The notes under the pieces: model-generated
Database searches by the model: none
What the model was told of the DNA's origin: nothing
The model's input: the letters and a program-made list of their open reading frames with translations, nothing else
Shown here: positions 1 through 10,234 of the stretch, piece by piece
Numbering within the stretch: position 1 is the first letter of the stretch
How the letters are laid out: every line of letters starts with the position of its first letter
Assembly: GCF_009729015.1 (NCBI RefSeq)
Contig: NZ_CP045482.1
Span: 1,298,001 to 1,362,000, forward strand
From: Acidianus ambivalens
Lineage (GTDB): Archaea; Thermoproteota; Thermoprotei_A; Sulfolobales; Sulfolobaceae
Direction of reading: 5' to 3'
Length of the DNA stretch: 64,000 nt
Made by a program: the position numbers and the translations under genes

Positions 1-32
1 TGTTATTCCAATCATAAAATAAATGAAAGTGA

Positions 33-719
33 TTAGGAATTAAAAACATGAATTCCTATACTTTCTAGTTCTCTTGGATCTTTCTCGTAAATTTTCACGA
101 ATTGATTAAAATCTTTATCCTTTACTATTTCTTCGATCTTTTTCTCATAAGGTTCAAGTTCTTTAGGTGAGAGAACTCCTTTACTTATTAATTCAGCGAC
201 CAAGAATAGTAAATTAAACCTTATATCGTAAGCTGGAAAATTAAAAAGTTCTAATAAATATTTCTTATTATTTTCGACGTCATTCTTATCAATTATTCCT
301 AGGTTAACTATGTCTAGAATTAGGGACCAGCTAGCTATTCTATCTAGTTCATTACCTTTAAGTAAAGCTATATATTTCTCCTTTTCTTTTTTTACGCTTT
401 CTATATCTATTACACCGGAATTTACTAGGTCTTTTACAAGTAGCCAAGCCTCAGAATCGTAAAGGAGAGATAAGAAATCGTATTTTTTAACGTCTTTAAC
501 AGTTATGATTCCTTTATTAATCAATTGCGGTACCATTCTCCAAGCATGTAGCTTTACTGTATCGTCATTGTAACTGAGTAAATCGAGGAATTTATCCTTC
601 ATTTCAATTAGTTTTTCTTTAGTTACAATATTGTTCTGAATTAGCCAATCTATTTTGAACCAACCATCTAATCTATCGTAAGGGTTTTGGGAAGATAATA
701 GTGCTAAATAATCGACCAT
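33..719 (-). CDS. HEAT-like alpha-repeat protein next to sor
   Basis: This 228-aa protein is not a family I can name. It consists of about five degenerate 40-residue helical repeats with the recurring pattern W-x-l-V-x-x-L(I/V)-x-x-G(V/I)I followed by a charged linker and K-x-(Y/F)LxLL, for example near residues 20-45, 60-85, 95-115 and 130-150. This looks like a HEAT/ARM-type solenoid, usually a protein-binding scaffold. There is no signal peptide, membrane segment or catalytic motif. The gene is divergent from sor, and a TATA-like box lies about 30 nt before the ATG on the minus strand. A link to sulfur oxidation rests on position alone. Confidence 0.7.
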   Translation of the reverse strand: MVDYLALLSSQNPYDRLDGWFKIDWLIQNNIVTKEKLIEMKDKFLDLLSYNDDTVKLHAWRMVPQLINKGIITVKDVKKYDFLSLLYDSEAWLLVKDLVNSGVIDIESVKKEKEKYIALLKGNELDRIASWSLILDIVNLGIIDKNDVENNKKYLLELFNFPAYDIRFNLLFLVAELISKGVLSPKELEPYEKKIEEIVKDKDFNQFVKIYEKDPRELESIGIHVFNS

Positions 720-864
720 AATCTAATCTACTTTATTCAGGAAATAAATCTATTCTTCTTTTTTGTAGAGAAAAAATACCAAAAATATTTATATTCTATT
801 TTACATATAGGTTAATGTAATGTTAAAGCTAAGTTATACTTTATCTAGTTTTTATGAAAGAAAG

Positions 865-874
865 AATATAAAAG
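865..874 (+). promoter_or_regulatory. sor TATA box
   Basis: The AT-rich element AATATAAAAG is centred about 32 nt before the sor ATG. That is the usual archaeal TATA spacing for a transcript with a very short 5' leader. The 180-bp divergent spacer is otherwise AT-rich and has no clear operator. Confidence 0.6.
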
Positions 875-901
875 TAGACAGAAATGTATATTTGACCAAA
901 A

Positions 902-1831
902 ATGCCGAAACCATACGTTGCTATAAACATGGCAGAATTAAAGAATGAACCTAAAACTTTTGAAATGTTTGCCTCAGTAGGACCGAAGGTCTGCATGGTA
1001 ACAGCAAGGCATCCGGGCTTTGTTGGTTTTCAAAACCATATACAAATAGGAATTTTGCCATTCGGAAACAGATACGGCGGAGCTAAAATGGACATGACTA
1101 AGGAAAGTAGTACTGTCAGAGTTTTACAGTACACCTTCTGGAAAGATTGGAAAGACCATGAAGAAATGCACAGGCAAAACTGGAGTTACTTATTCAGGCT
1201 ATGCTATTCATGCGCTTCACAAATGATATGGGGACCCTGGGAGCCAATTTATGAAATAATCTACGCAAACATGCCTATAAACACTGAAATGACCGACTTC
1301 ACTGCAGTTGTAGGAAAGAAGTTCGCAGAAGGAAAGCCTTTAGATATTCCAGTTATTTCACAACCATATGGAAAGAGAGTTGTTGCCTTTGCAGAGCACT
1401 CAGTAATTCCAGGCAAAGAGAAGCAATTTGAGGACGCAATAGTTAGGACTTTAGAAATGTTAAAGAAAGCTCCTGGCTTCTTAGGTGCAATGGTATTAAA
1501 GGAAATAGGAGTTTCCGGAATTGGAAGCATGCAATTCGGTGCCAAGGGATTCCATCAAGTCTTAGAGAACCCTGGATCACTTGAGCCAGATCCAAATAAT
1601 GTAATGTATTCAGTCCCAGAAGCAAAGAATACTCCACAACAATACATAGTTCATGTAGAATGGGCAAATACTGATGCTTTAATGTTTGGAATGGGTAGAG
1701 TACTATTATATCCTGAGCTAAGACAAGTACACGACGAAGTTTTAGACACATTAGTATACGGACCTTACATTAGAATATTAAATCCAATGATGGAAGGCAC
1801 ATTCTGGAGAGAATATTTAAACGAACAATAA
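902..1831 (+). CDS. sor: Sulfur oxygenase reductase (SOR)
   Basis: SOR is the cytoplasmic 24-mer mononuclear iron enzyme that disproportionates and oxygenates elemental sulfur to sulfite, thiosulfate and sulfide without external cofactors. At 309 aa it has the family's length. The known active-site residues fall at their published positions: the persulfide Cys31, Cys101 and Cys104 (motif C-Y-S-C), and the iron ligands His86, His90 (H-E-E-M-H) and Glu114. The sequence matches my memory of the A. ambivalens enzyme almost throughout, which is the main clue to the genus. It is monocistronic, with its own TATA box upstream and a T-rich terminator downstream. Its products feed the doxDA-encoded TQO about 53 kb away in this window. 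Confidence 0.98.
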
Positions 1832-1856
1832 TTTTTTATTTTTTCTCCTTTTGTAC
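1832..1856 (+). terminator. T-rich terminator of sor
   Basis: Directly after the sor stop codon, T6 and further T-tracts occur within about 20 nt, with no strong stem. This is the usual crenarchaeal oligo-T termination signal. Confidence 0.5.
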
Positions 1857-1940
1857 TTCTTTCTCATCTATTATGTAAATGAATTTGGAAGAGTGCTCAT
1901 TATGAGATAATTATATAATTGAACAGTATCGCTTTAGGTT

Positions 1941-2792
1941 GTGGTAAAGTTATATTATATTGTACCTTATGTGTTAATTAATTCACTTATTTATACATTT
2001 GTTAAGGATGGGTTATATTATGCATCTCCCATGTTCTTTATGGCTTTAAGGTTCCTAATAGGTGGAATAATATTATTACCATTTGCTAAACAGCTAACAT
2101 TGAATAGGGATATTTTTCTTCTCTCAATTTTTACTACTTTAAGTACATCTTTTTGGGCTTACGGATTACTTTACGTTGAACCGTCTGAATCAGCAGTATT
2201 AAGTTATACAATGCCATTAATTGCCATTCCTTTATCGACATTAATACTTAGAGAAAAGACTACTAAGACTGAAGTTATAGGTATTTTGATAGGCTTCAGC
2301 GGTGTTGTAATTTATTCTCTAAATCTAGGTATTTACTTCTCATTAATAGGTATAGTATTAACGCTAATAAATGCTTTCTTTTGGGCATTATTTACAGTCT
2401 ATTTTAGAAAACTAAGGGGTTTTGATGCTACTTCAGTTAATGCTGTACAATTACTATTGGGTTCTTTAATCTTTTTTACGCTATCTCCTATTCAATTTTA
2501 CTTTAAATATTCGATAAATTTCCTAGTAGATCTATTATACGTTTCAGTACTTGGAGGAGGGATTTCTTTTTACTTATGGAATTCAATGCTAAAAACTGAG
2601 AGAGTATCAAAGGTTACTGTCCTTAGTTTTTCGGTCCCTGCGGTAAGTACTGCAGTTGATGAGCTTAGAGGAGTTAATGTAAACATTGGTATGATTGAAG
2701 GGATAGGTGTTATGTTTCTTGGAATTTTAATATCTAGGTTAGAGAAGAAGATTAACAAATCTAATATAATAAATGGAAGATTTCATGTATAG
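1941..2792 (+). CDS. DMT/EamA-family transporter
   Basis: This is a 283-aa integral membrane protein with about ten hydrophobic segments in two EamA halves. Hallmarks are the A-L-R-F-L-I-x-G motif near residue 35 and the E-P-S-E-S-A-V-L-S-Y block near residue 80 (EamA consensus exxxasllxxlxP), followed by a second half near residue 140. These carriers export metabolites or drugs; the substrate is unknown. I chose the GTG at 1941 because a TATA-like TTATATAATT lies about 26 nt upstream, which implies a leaderless mRNA starting at or near this codon. The transcript is separate from sor. Confidence 0.8.
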   Translation: MVKLYYIVPYVLINSLIYTFVKDGLYYASPMFFMALRFLIGGIILLPFAKQLTLNRDIFLLSIFTTLSTSFWAYGLLYVEPSESAVLSYTMPLIAIPLSTLILREKTTKTEVIGILIGFSGVVIYSLNLGIYFSLIGIVLTLINAFFWALFTVYFRKLRGFDATSVNAVQLLLGSLIFFTLSPIQFYFKYSINFLVDLLYVSVLGGGISFYLWNSMLKTERVSKVTVLSFSVPAVSTAVDELRGVNVNIGMIEGIGVMFLGILISRLEKKINKSNIINGRFHV

Positions 2793-2842
2793 CGAATTTT
2801 ATCTCAACTATTTTTAAATACTAGTGCAAGAAAGAATAGCAT

Positions 2843-3781
2843 ATGAGTTATCCTTACGGAAATCCATACTATCCTCAAGGAGGGTATCCCACTCAAGGTT
2901 ATCCGCAAGGAAATCCGTACTATCAACAGAATTCTAATTTTTCTTTCATTATGTGCGCCCAGCCTATAGGCTTAGGAGGAAAACAGATGATGATACCAAT
3001 AAATCATCCGATAGACCTACAATATGTTGCACAACAAGCAGTAATGTACTTAATGGGTCAAGGATTTCAAGCTTATCCGATGGTTGGACAAAACATGGCC
3101 GTAATACAAGCTCAGCATACGAGCTTGCTGGGAGATTTAACTGCAGGTAATAAGGCTTATACTATAAGAATATGTGAAGGTCAAGGTTTCGTAATGGTAG
3201 AGACAGGGATAACTAACCTAATGCAAGATTTATTAACAGTAGCAGCTACTGCAGGCGGAACTTACTTGTTAGGAGATGATGTACTTCATAGTAAGCTGGT
3301 AGAACTAGCAGGAGGAGGAGCAACTGCTCTCGATTTATATCATTTATACCAAGACTATGCTAATGAAGAACAATTAATGAATACTATAATGATGTTAATA
3401 ACTACCGCACCTCCACCCCCTGGATACCCAGTAGGTCAGCCTGGCTATCCACAGCCTTACGGTCAGCCACCGTATGGTCAACAAGGCTATCCACAACAAT
3501 ATCCTCCACAACAGTATGGCCAGCAATATTATCCTCCTCAGCAAGCAGCTCCTCAGACCGCTGTGCAACCTACTCCTCAGCGTACAGTGCAACAGTCAAC
3601 AAAAATGGTCAAATGCTGGAAGTGTGGGGAAGAAATTCCTGAAGGTTCAAAATTCTGTCCGTTCTGTGGCGCTCCGCAGACTCCTCTAAAATGTCCTAAA
3701 TGCGGTACAATAAATTCTCCTGGTGCTAAATTCTGTTCTAACTGCGGTGCTCCCTTACAAGTTGAAAAACAATCATCTTAA
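2843..3781 (+). CDS. Pro/Tyr/Gln-rich protein with tandem C-terminal zinc ribbons
   Basis: This 312-aa protein has three parts. Residues 1-33 and about 190-245 are low-complexity P/Y/Q/G repeats (G-Y-P-Q, P-Y-G-Q). The middle (about 34-185) is a globular domain of unknown fold. The C-terminus holds two double-Cys zinc ribbons (DZANK type: C-W-K-C-G...F-C-P-F-C-G and C-P-K-C-G...F-C-S-N-C-G). The flexible P/Y/Q tracts resemble scaffolding or condensate-forming regions. No catalytic motif is visible. A TATA-like element lies about 27 nt before the ATG. Its 3' end overlaps that of the convergent dedA gene by 9 nt. The function is unknown. Confidence 0.75.
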   Translation: MSYPYGNPYYPQGGYPTQGYPQGNPYYQQNSNFSFIMCAQPIGLGGKQMMIPINHPIDLQYVAQQAVMYLMGQGFQAYPMVGQNMAVIQAQHTSLLGDLTAGNKAYTIRICEGQGFVMVETGITNLMQDLLTVAATAGGTYLLGDDVLHSKLVELAGGGATALDLYHLYQDYANEEQLMNTIMMLITTAPPPPGYPVGQPGYPQPYGQPPYGQQGYPQQYPPQQYGQQYYPPQQAAPQTAVQPTPQRTVQQSTKMVKCWKCGEEIPEGSKFCPFCGAPQTPLKCPKCGTINSPGAKFCSNCGAPLQVEKQSS

Positions 3782-4363
3782 GTTTCTTCTCCTTTTTATA
3801 AGTATAGCTATTATATATGCTACTATTACTAGGATTATTATGCCAGCAATTATATAACCTAGTTTTTCTATCTGATTAATGATCATTTCCCATTGTGTAG
3901 CAAATTCGTATCCAATGAGTGCTAGAGCTGTATTCCATATTATATGTCCAGAAAAAGTTGCTAAGATGAATTTCACTATTTTCATTCTTGCTAGACCTGC
4001 AGGGAAGGAAATTAACGCTCTAAATAAAGGAATAAATCTAAAGCCAAATACTGCAAAAATTCCATATTTATCGAACCACGTGCCGAGCATGTTAAGTTTT
4101 TTATCGTCTATTCCAAAGACTTTTCCATATTTAGATAAGAATGGAATTCCAAGCTTCTCTGCAATAAAATAATCAATTAAAGAACCTACCAAACTGCCTA
4201 TTGTACCAGAAATTATTCCAATCTCGATATTTATATATCCTTTAAAAGAATAATAACCGACTAAAGGCATAATAATCTCGCTCGGAATAGGTAAACTCAT
4301 TCCTTCTAATACCATTAATATAAAAATTACGATGTAACTCAGTTGTGAGATAAATTCGTACAT
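3773..4363 (-). CDS. DedA-family membrane protein
   Basis: This is a 196-aa polytopic membrane protein of the DedA/SNARE-associated family. It shows the N-terminal E-G-x-x-L-P-I-P-S-E block, the G-x-x-x-G-S-x-x-x-Y-x-I-A/G segment around residue 60, and the family signature F-x-R-F-I-P-x-x-R-x-x-x-x-x-P-A-G around residues 106-123. A Lys/Arg-rich tail ends the protein. DedA proteins are linked to lipid scrambling and membrane homeostasis, possibly polyprenyl-phosphate recycling. The gene converges on the zinc-ribbon gene and overlaps its end. Confidence 0.88.
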   Translation of the reverse strand: MYEFISQLSYIVIFILMVLEGMSLPIPSEIIMPLVGYYSFKGYINIEIGIISGTIGSLVGSLIDYFIAEKLGIPFLSKYGKVFGIDDKKLNMLGTWFDKYGIFAVFGFRFIPLFRALISFPAGLARMKIVKFILATFSGHIIWNTALALIGYEFATQWEMIINQIEKLGYIIAGIIILVIVAYIIAILIKRRRNLR

Positions 4364-4416
4364 TAAGGATTGTTAATTATGCGTATTTTAAAATTTTTTC
4401 AGAGGTATCGGGTCTA

Positions 4417-5400
4417 ATGAAGTTTAAAGAACCTTACTATTTCCAATGGATAGAAGATATAGATAGATACTATATAAACTATATAGCTTACGTAAAATAT
4501 AAAAGAAAAGATAGGGTAAATAAGTTAACTATGGAAGCAAACATAAGATATATCGTTTTATCAAGGATATTCAGAAGTCTTCCCTTAGGTTATATGTCCT
4601 TTCTTGTCCCTTTATATTTGCATAAAATAGGTATTCCCACTTTTCTCATAGGAATTTATTTTCTTATAGCTACAATCTCAATGTCTTTTCTCTTGGTCCT
4701 TTCTGGCTTCCTTGAAGATGCCTATGGCAAGAGGAATATTTTACTACTTTTGAGCATTCTCTTTTCCTTAAATTTATTCATTTTTGCCTTCATAAAAATT
4801 CCATTAATAGTATTTCTAACTTCAGTTTTAGGAGTAGGTACTGCTTCAGGAGGCGGTATTGGAGGAGGAGCAGGAGGAGGCCCTTTTAACCCACTGCAAA
4901 CTGCTTTAATTGCTGATTATTCGAGGCCAGAAGAAAGGACTAAATTATATTCCATAAATTTCGCAGCAGCGACAATTTCTGCTTTTGCAGGCGGGTTAAT
5001 ATCAGATTTAATAACCACTGTGTATCCTCCTTCAATTTCTTACTCATTACTTTTTACGCTAGGTTTTATAATTTCATTATTTTCTATCTTCTTTGTTTAC
5101 CTAATAGATAAGGATAGCGGAACAGGAAAAATAAGCATACCAAAAGCTTCTTTCTCCTCAATTTCTAAAATTTCTATAGCCGGTGGCTTAGGTAGTATAG
5201 GCTTAGGAATGGTTATGCCTTTAATACCTCTTTGGTTTAAACTTAACTTTAATGCTACGGAAAGTGAAATAAGCTACTTGTATTCAATTTCCTATGGCTT
5301 AGTAGGAATTTCTTTCTTATTTGCAGATAGGATAGAAAAGATAATAGGAAGAGTTAAAAGTATCTCAACACTTAGAGGTCTATCTTCACTTTTCTTACAG
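4417..5400 (+). pseudogene. MFS transporter, 5' part (split by a TnpB element)
   Basis: This is the N-terminal three-quarters of a major facilitator transporter. It includes the loop motif G-F-L-E-D-A-Y-G-K-R (MFS motif A) and an unusual Gly-rich stretch near residue 145. The reading frame stays open to 5400 and then runs into the transposon. Joining 5400 to 6671 restores one frame and gives a complete protein of about 430 codons. The real start is probably the ATG at 4531, because a good TATA element (AATATAAAAG) lies about 30 nt before it and the 38 residues upstream are highly charged and unlike MFS N-termini. From 4531 the restored protein would be about 394 aa, the normal MFS length. Confidence 0.85.
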
Positions 5401-6670
<1,270 letters not shown>

Positions 6671-6985
6671 CCAGTTTTAATACCTTTCTCTCCAACATTT
6701 CTTATAGCATCGATCTTATTCCTAGCTAGGGGAGTAACTTATACTGTAACGATACCTATGAGGCAATCATTAGCTATGGACGTTTTCTCCGATAAAGAGA
6801 GAGCTAGCGGCACTTCAATAACCGGTTTAGCCAGAAGAATACCTTATGGCTTAGGTAGTTTAATTTCCGGGGCATTATTTTCTGCAGGGCTTTTTGCATT
6901 ATCAATTTTTCTTGGAGGTGTGATTTCTCTATTTGACCCTTTGCTTTATTATATATTCTTTAGGAATTATGAAAAGCGTGAATAA
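6671..6985 (+). pseudogene. MFS transporter, 3' part (split by a TnpB element)
   Basis: This is the remaining C-terminal three transmembrane segments of the transporter begun at 4417/4531, including D-K-E-R-A-S-G-T-S-I-T-G-L-A-R-R, typical of the MFS loop before TM11. It is in frame with the 5' part once the element is removed. An internal ATG at 6758 could start a 75-aa peptide, but nothing suggests it is made. Confidence 0.85.
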
Positions 6986-7001
6986 GAATAAAATCTACTA
7001 C

Positions 7002-7044
7002 CTTATCCATTTATATTTTTTGAAGTTAAAAAGAAATGGATAAG
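7002..7044. promoter_or_regulatory. 11-bp inverted repeat upstream of the 7074 gene
   Basis: CTTATCCATTT (7002-7012) and AAATGGATAAG (7034-7044) are perfect inverted copies separated by 21 nt. The right arm abuts the TATA-like GAATAAAAAG of the next gene, so a regulator-binding site is plausible. A terminator or decay structure for the broken MFS gene is the alternative. Confidence 0.45.
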
Positions 7045-7073
7045 AATAAAAAGTTTTGTGAAAAAGATATCAC

Positions 7074-7439
7074 ATGAGTATAAATCCAGTTCAAATAGCT
7101 CAACTTCCTTATACAAATAGGATAGATAATATACAAAAGATAATTCAGACATTACTTTCAATGGATCCTAAAACTGCCGAAAGTGCTGTAAAGGACTTAT
7201 TAACTGCCTTATCCAAAGCAAGCGACGAAGATTATAAGAATTGGTGTGAAGGTACAATGAGAGTCATTTCAATGTTTGATGATAGTGTAATAAAATCAAT
7301 TCTCTCTTTAAGAATGAAGGTAGTTTCAGAGATGCCAAAAGAAGTTCAAGATAGAGATTCCAAGATAGTAATGGAAGTCTTAAATTCCCTAGATGAGTCA
7401 GTAAAAGAAAAATTAATGAAAAACATGCCAAAGTCTTAA
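7074..7439 (+). CDS. Hypothetical protein, all-helical
   Basis: This is a 121-aa soluble, probably all-alpha protein with no motif I recognise; it has one Cys. A TATA-like element about 25 nt upstream of the ATG suggests a leaderless transcript, and an 11-bp inverted repeat precedes it, so expression is probably regulated. It converges on the SDR gene with a 4-nt 3' overlap. The codon usage and good promoter suggest a real gene; the function is unknown. Confidence 0.65.
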   Translation: MSINPVQIAQLPYTNRIDNIQKIIQTLLSMDPKTAESAVKDLLTALSKASDEDYKNWCEGTMRVISMFDDSVIKSILSLRMKVVSEMPKEVQDRDSKIVMEVLNSLDESVKEKLMKNMPKS

Positions 7440-8191
7440 ATTCCATGAGTTAAGTAATCGATTCTTCCTCCATCAGCCACAATAACTTGTCCAGTGATGT
7501 ATCTAGCCTCATCGCCAGCTAGGAAGTAAACTATATTTGCAATATCTTCTGGCTTTCCTGTAGTGTGCAACATTGTTCTTTCTCTAAACCATTGCCTAAG
7601 TCTTTCTATCTCTTCTTCGCTCTTCCCACCTATTGTCATGTCCGTTTCTACCCAGCCTGGAGCAACTGCGTTAACTCTTATATTATACTTACCCAGCTCG
7701 TATGCTAACCTTCTAGTCAAGATAATTATTCCCGCCTTAGTAATTGAATAAAATGTGGTGCCCAAAGCAGAAGTTCCTATGCCTGCATTTGAAGCGATAT
7801 TTATTATTGCTCCACCTTTCTCTTTCATTAAAGGTAAGAACGCGTGCGTAACGTAAATTGCTCCATTTAAGTTTATTTCCAGCATCCTCCTATATTTCTC
7901 ATCATCAAACTCCTCAAATGGCATTAAATACCAAATTCCAGCATTATTTACTAGAATATCAACGGTCTTAGTTATTTCTGATACTTTCTTTGCTGTAGCT
8001 ATTACTTGATCCCTTTTTGAAACATCGCATTTAAGAACGTAAAATCCTCTTTCTTTCATTTTTTCGGCTTCTTGGTCTGACGAATTATAGAGAACAATTA
8101 CCTTATTTCCTGTTGAAAAGAACTTCTCGGCTATTGCCCTTCCTATTCCTCTAGTTCCTCCAGTTATTACAACTGTTTTTCCGGAGACCAT
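7436..8191 (-). CDS. Short-chain dehydrogenase/reductase
   Basis: This is a 251-aa classical SDR. The Rossmann nucleotide motif T-G-G-T-R-G-I-G is at residues 10-17, followed by N-N-A-G near residue 87, the catalytic Ser in the N-I-A-S-N-A-G block, and the catalytic pair Y-S-I-T-K. The C-terminus has V-A-P-G-W-V-E-T-D-M and ends D-G-G, as in FabG-like reductases and sugar/polyol dehydrogenases. It uses NAD(P)(H); the substrate cannot be told from sequence. It stands alone, so no pathway is indicated. Confidence 0.9.
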   Translation of the reverse strand: MVSGKTVVITGGTRGIGRAIAEKFFSTGNKVIVLYNSSDQEAEKMKERGFYVLKCDVSKRDQVIATAKKVSEITKTVDILVNNAGIWYLMPFEEFDDEKYRRMLEINLNGAIYVTHAFLPLMKEKGGAIINIASNAGIGTSALGTTFYSITKAGIIILTRRLAYELGKYNIRVNAVAPGWVETDMTIGGKSEEEIERLRQWFRERTMLHTTGKPEDIANIVYFLAGDEARYITGQVIVADGGRIDYLTHGI

Positions 8192-8221
8192 AAAGGGGGA
8201 TATGTTTGATAGCTAAAAAAT

Positions 8222-8617
8222 TTAAAACCGAACTTTTACTAGCATTAACGAATTAGACATAATAGATATAATAAATCCTATTGCCATTATAAATGAGTAA
8301 TAATTATTGCCAAATCCAGTCATCATAAATAACATTCCAGAAATTCCCGCCATTATTATAGATAAAAGATTTAATAAAGGTAAAAACACACCAATTGGCT
8401 GGTTTCTAGTAAATACCACAAATTCTATCAGTGACAATATAAATAAAATAAACCCAATAAATACATGAAACATAAAAATAGGGCCGTAATTAAACATGAA
8501 ATTCATCATTCCAGTAAACGGTGAAAATTGTACAAATAAGTTAAGCCACATACCGTCTATAAATTGTATTGATAGCAAAAATAATGAAATGTAAATCAAA
8601 AACCTAAATAAGTTCAT
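8222..8617 (-). CDS. Four-TM hypothetical membrane protein
   Basis: This 131-aa, very hydrophobic protein has about four transmembrane segments separated by short loops and is rich in Phe, Met and Ile. The N-terminal segment could double as a signal anchor. I recognise no family and no metal- or heme-binding motif. It lies between the SDR and the 339-aa gene on the same strand with short spacers. Confidence 0.6.
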   Translation of the reverse strand: MNLFRFLIYISLFLLSIQFIDGMWLNLFVQFSPFTGMMNFMFNYGPIFMFHVFIGFILFILSLIEFVVFTRNQPIGVFLPLLNLLSIIMAGISGMLFMMTGFGNNYYSFIMAIGFIISIMSNSLMLVKVRF

Positions 8618-8651
8618 AATCTTTCATCTCTCTTAAACTATGAATTTATGC

Positions 8652-9671
8652 TTAAAAAGGTTCCATAAGTCTGAACTGCACATATGACGGCTTTGGCACA
8701 TAAAATTCGTTAACGCCGTGCTCTGGATGTTTTACAGTAATCTTTTGAGGACTAAGAATTAGCGCATTTACTCTTCTACCTTCTACAACATCGGTTATTA
8801 CTCCGGTTAATGAGATTTCATGAGGAGTTGTATAATGTCCTATTCTGATTTTTACTGTATTTTCTTGACTTAAAACGAAGTTGTTAAAATTTTCACTTAA
8901 CTCTTCAGCCTTCTTTTCCCTTAATTTTCTAGCAAATTCTTGAATATCCAAGAATCTAATGCATTTATATCGTTCAGGTTCTGAAGATCTAGGTTTTTCA
9001 TATAAGTTATGAACTTCTATGCCGTATTTTTTAGCAAGAGTCAAAACATTATTTTCAATAATTCTTAATAATTTTACTACTTTGATTACATCTTTTCTAT
9101 CTTCTTCTTTGTAAACTCTAGTATTAAGTGCAAAATCCATTAACTCTTGATAAGTCCCTATCAAAACTTCAGCGTTCTGCATTTCCTTATTTTTACCAAG
9201 TTCAGCCCTTACGAAACTTTCCCAAAGTTGCCTAAAGTTTTCCTTATTTTCATTTATGTATTTCAGTAATTCCTCTTTTTTATCGTAAGCTCTTATTACA
9301 TCCATAACTAGATCTCCTTGAATCCTTATTTTAACATTGGTAGCATACTCAAACTTCTCGTAGTAGTGATAATCAAAGCCCATGCATTTTCTTATTTCCT
9401 CTTCTGTTTCGTAATATATACCGCACATTCTCACTGGCATAGTAAATATTTTTCCTGTAGTATCGTCAATTCCTGATATGAAGCTTGAAGGTCTATCGTA
9501 ATCTAAATCAAAATAAACATAATTCCCTATTTTTATTACTTTTCTCTTTAGTTTTATAGCAACATTAAATCTTAAAAAATGTTGTAAACTTAAAAAACAA
9601 TCATAGTATGCTCCAATTTCTTTATCTATTTTTCCTTCTACTACTAACTTCAGTAGGTCACTGCACTGCAT
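8652..9671 (-). CDS. Hypothetical 339-aa protein
   Basis: This soluble 339-aa protein has a mixed alpha/beta N-terminal half (to about residue 135), a helical middle (about 136-260) and a beta-rich C-terminal domain (about 265-339). The C-terminal stretch (V-K-I-R-I-G-H-Y...I-S-L-T-G-V-I-T-D-V-V-E-G) resembles an OB- or SH3-like barrel. The fold hints at nucleic-acid or polysaccharide binding, but that is inference. Its ATG directly follows the TAA of a 32-aa ORF (TAAATG), so the two are probably translated together. Confidence 0.55.
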   Translation of the reverse strand: MQCSDLLKLVVEGKIDKEIGAYYDCFLSLQHFLRFNVAIKLKRKVIKIGNYVYFDLDYDRPSSFISGIDDTTGKIFTMPVRMCGIYYETEEEIRKCMGFDYHYYEKFEYATNVKIRIQGDLVMDVIRAYDKKEELLKYINENKENFRQLWESFVRAELGKNKEMQNAEVLIGTYQELMDFALNTRVYKEEDRKDVIKVVKLLRIIENNVLTLAKKYGIEVHNLYEKPRSSEPERYKCIRFLDIQEFARKLREKKAEELSENFNNFVLSQENTVKIRIGHYTTPHEISLTGVITDVVEGRRVNALILSPQKITVKHPEHGVNEFYVPKPSYVQFRLMEPF

Positions 9672-9770
9672 TTAATCTAAACCTCTCACCCTGTTCACTG
9701 TCGTAATATCTATTGTTTTTATCTCTTCTTCCTTCTTTTCTATTTTCTTTTCAACAACTGCCTCTTGCAT
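9672..9770 (-). CDS. Small charged ORF (32 aa) leading the 339-aa gene
   Basis: A short frame starts at an ATG preceded by a TATA-like TTTAAATAA about 25-30 nt upstream and ends in TAA immediately before the ATG of the next gene. The peptide is Glu/Lys-rich in its first half. The promoter belongs to this ORF rather than to the 339-aa gene, so the pair is probably one transcript. It may be a leader peptide or small partner protein, or a non-coding leader. No homology is known to me. Confidence 0.4.
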   Translation of the reverse strand: MQEAVVEKKIEKKEEEIKTIDITTVNRVRGLD

Positions 9771-10234
9771 ACTAATATTTCCTCAACAATCTTATTTAAA
9801 GATAACTTTAAATATTGTTTAGATTAACGGCCCGTGTTACTTTAAATTTAAAATTAATGGACGTAGTTATGAAAGATTAAAAATAAAAAGGATAACGTAA
9901 TACCTTTGTTCTTGCACTTACGTAAACTTGTCACTTTAATGACAAGTTTTACATAAAATTGGTCAACTAGATGACAAGTTTTATTTAAATTTCTGGCATA
10001 TTGTTGACAAGATATACCTAATTTCTCAAATGAGTTTTCAGAGTCCTTAGTGGATTAATAATAATAATAAAAATTATTATAATGTTGAGTAACGCAAGAA
10101 AAGAGTCAACTTTAGAGATTTTGGAACCTAAAAAATCTATATTTTAACTTTAGACAACTTTTGGATAGTGTAAGCAAAAATTCCAGTCTCAATTTTCATC
10201 TATTTAATCTTTGTGCAGAGACTTTTCTATCCAT
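9771..10234. other. 464-bp intergenic region with a TGACAAG repeat cluster
   Basis: There is no convincing gene here. The left part holds the promoter of the minus-strand operon. At 9924-9949 there is a perfect 10-bp inverted repeat (AAACTTGTCA-N6-TGACAAGTTT). TGACAAG occurs at 9940, 9972 and 10005, that is every 32-33 bp, and the first two copies extend to TGACAAGTTTTA. The rest is AT-rich with no readable frame. Confidence 0.6.

Noticed and set aside
1261..1751. Long minus-strand open frames inside sor
   Set aside because: They are antisense to a gene with an unmistakable, fully conserved product and show no family features; they are shadows.
2953..3689. Alternative frames within the zinc-ribbon gene
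   Set aside because: The P/Y/Q repeats create open frames in other phases by composition alone; the zinc-ribbon frame is clearly the coding one.
6758..6985. A separate 75-aa membrane protein gene after the TnpB element
   Set aside because: It is the in-frame 3' part of the MFS transporter interrupted by the element.
9924..10011. TGACAAG copies as a possible CRISPR array
   Set aside because: Only about 7-12 nt are conserved, there are three copies, and the unit (32-33 bp) is too short to contain a 24-bp repeat plus a 35-40 bp spacer as in Sulfolobales. No cas genes are present.
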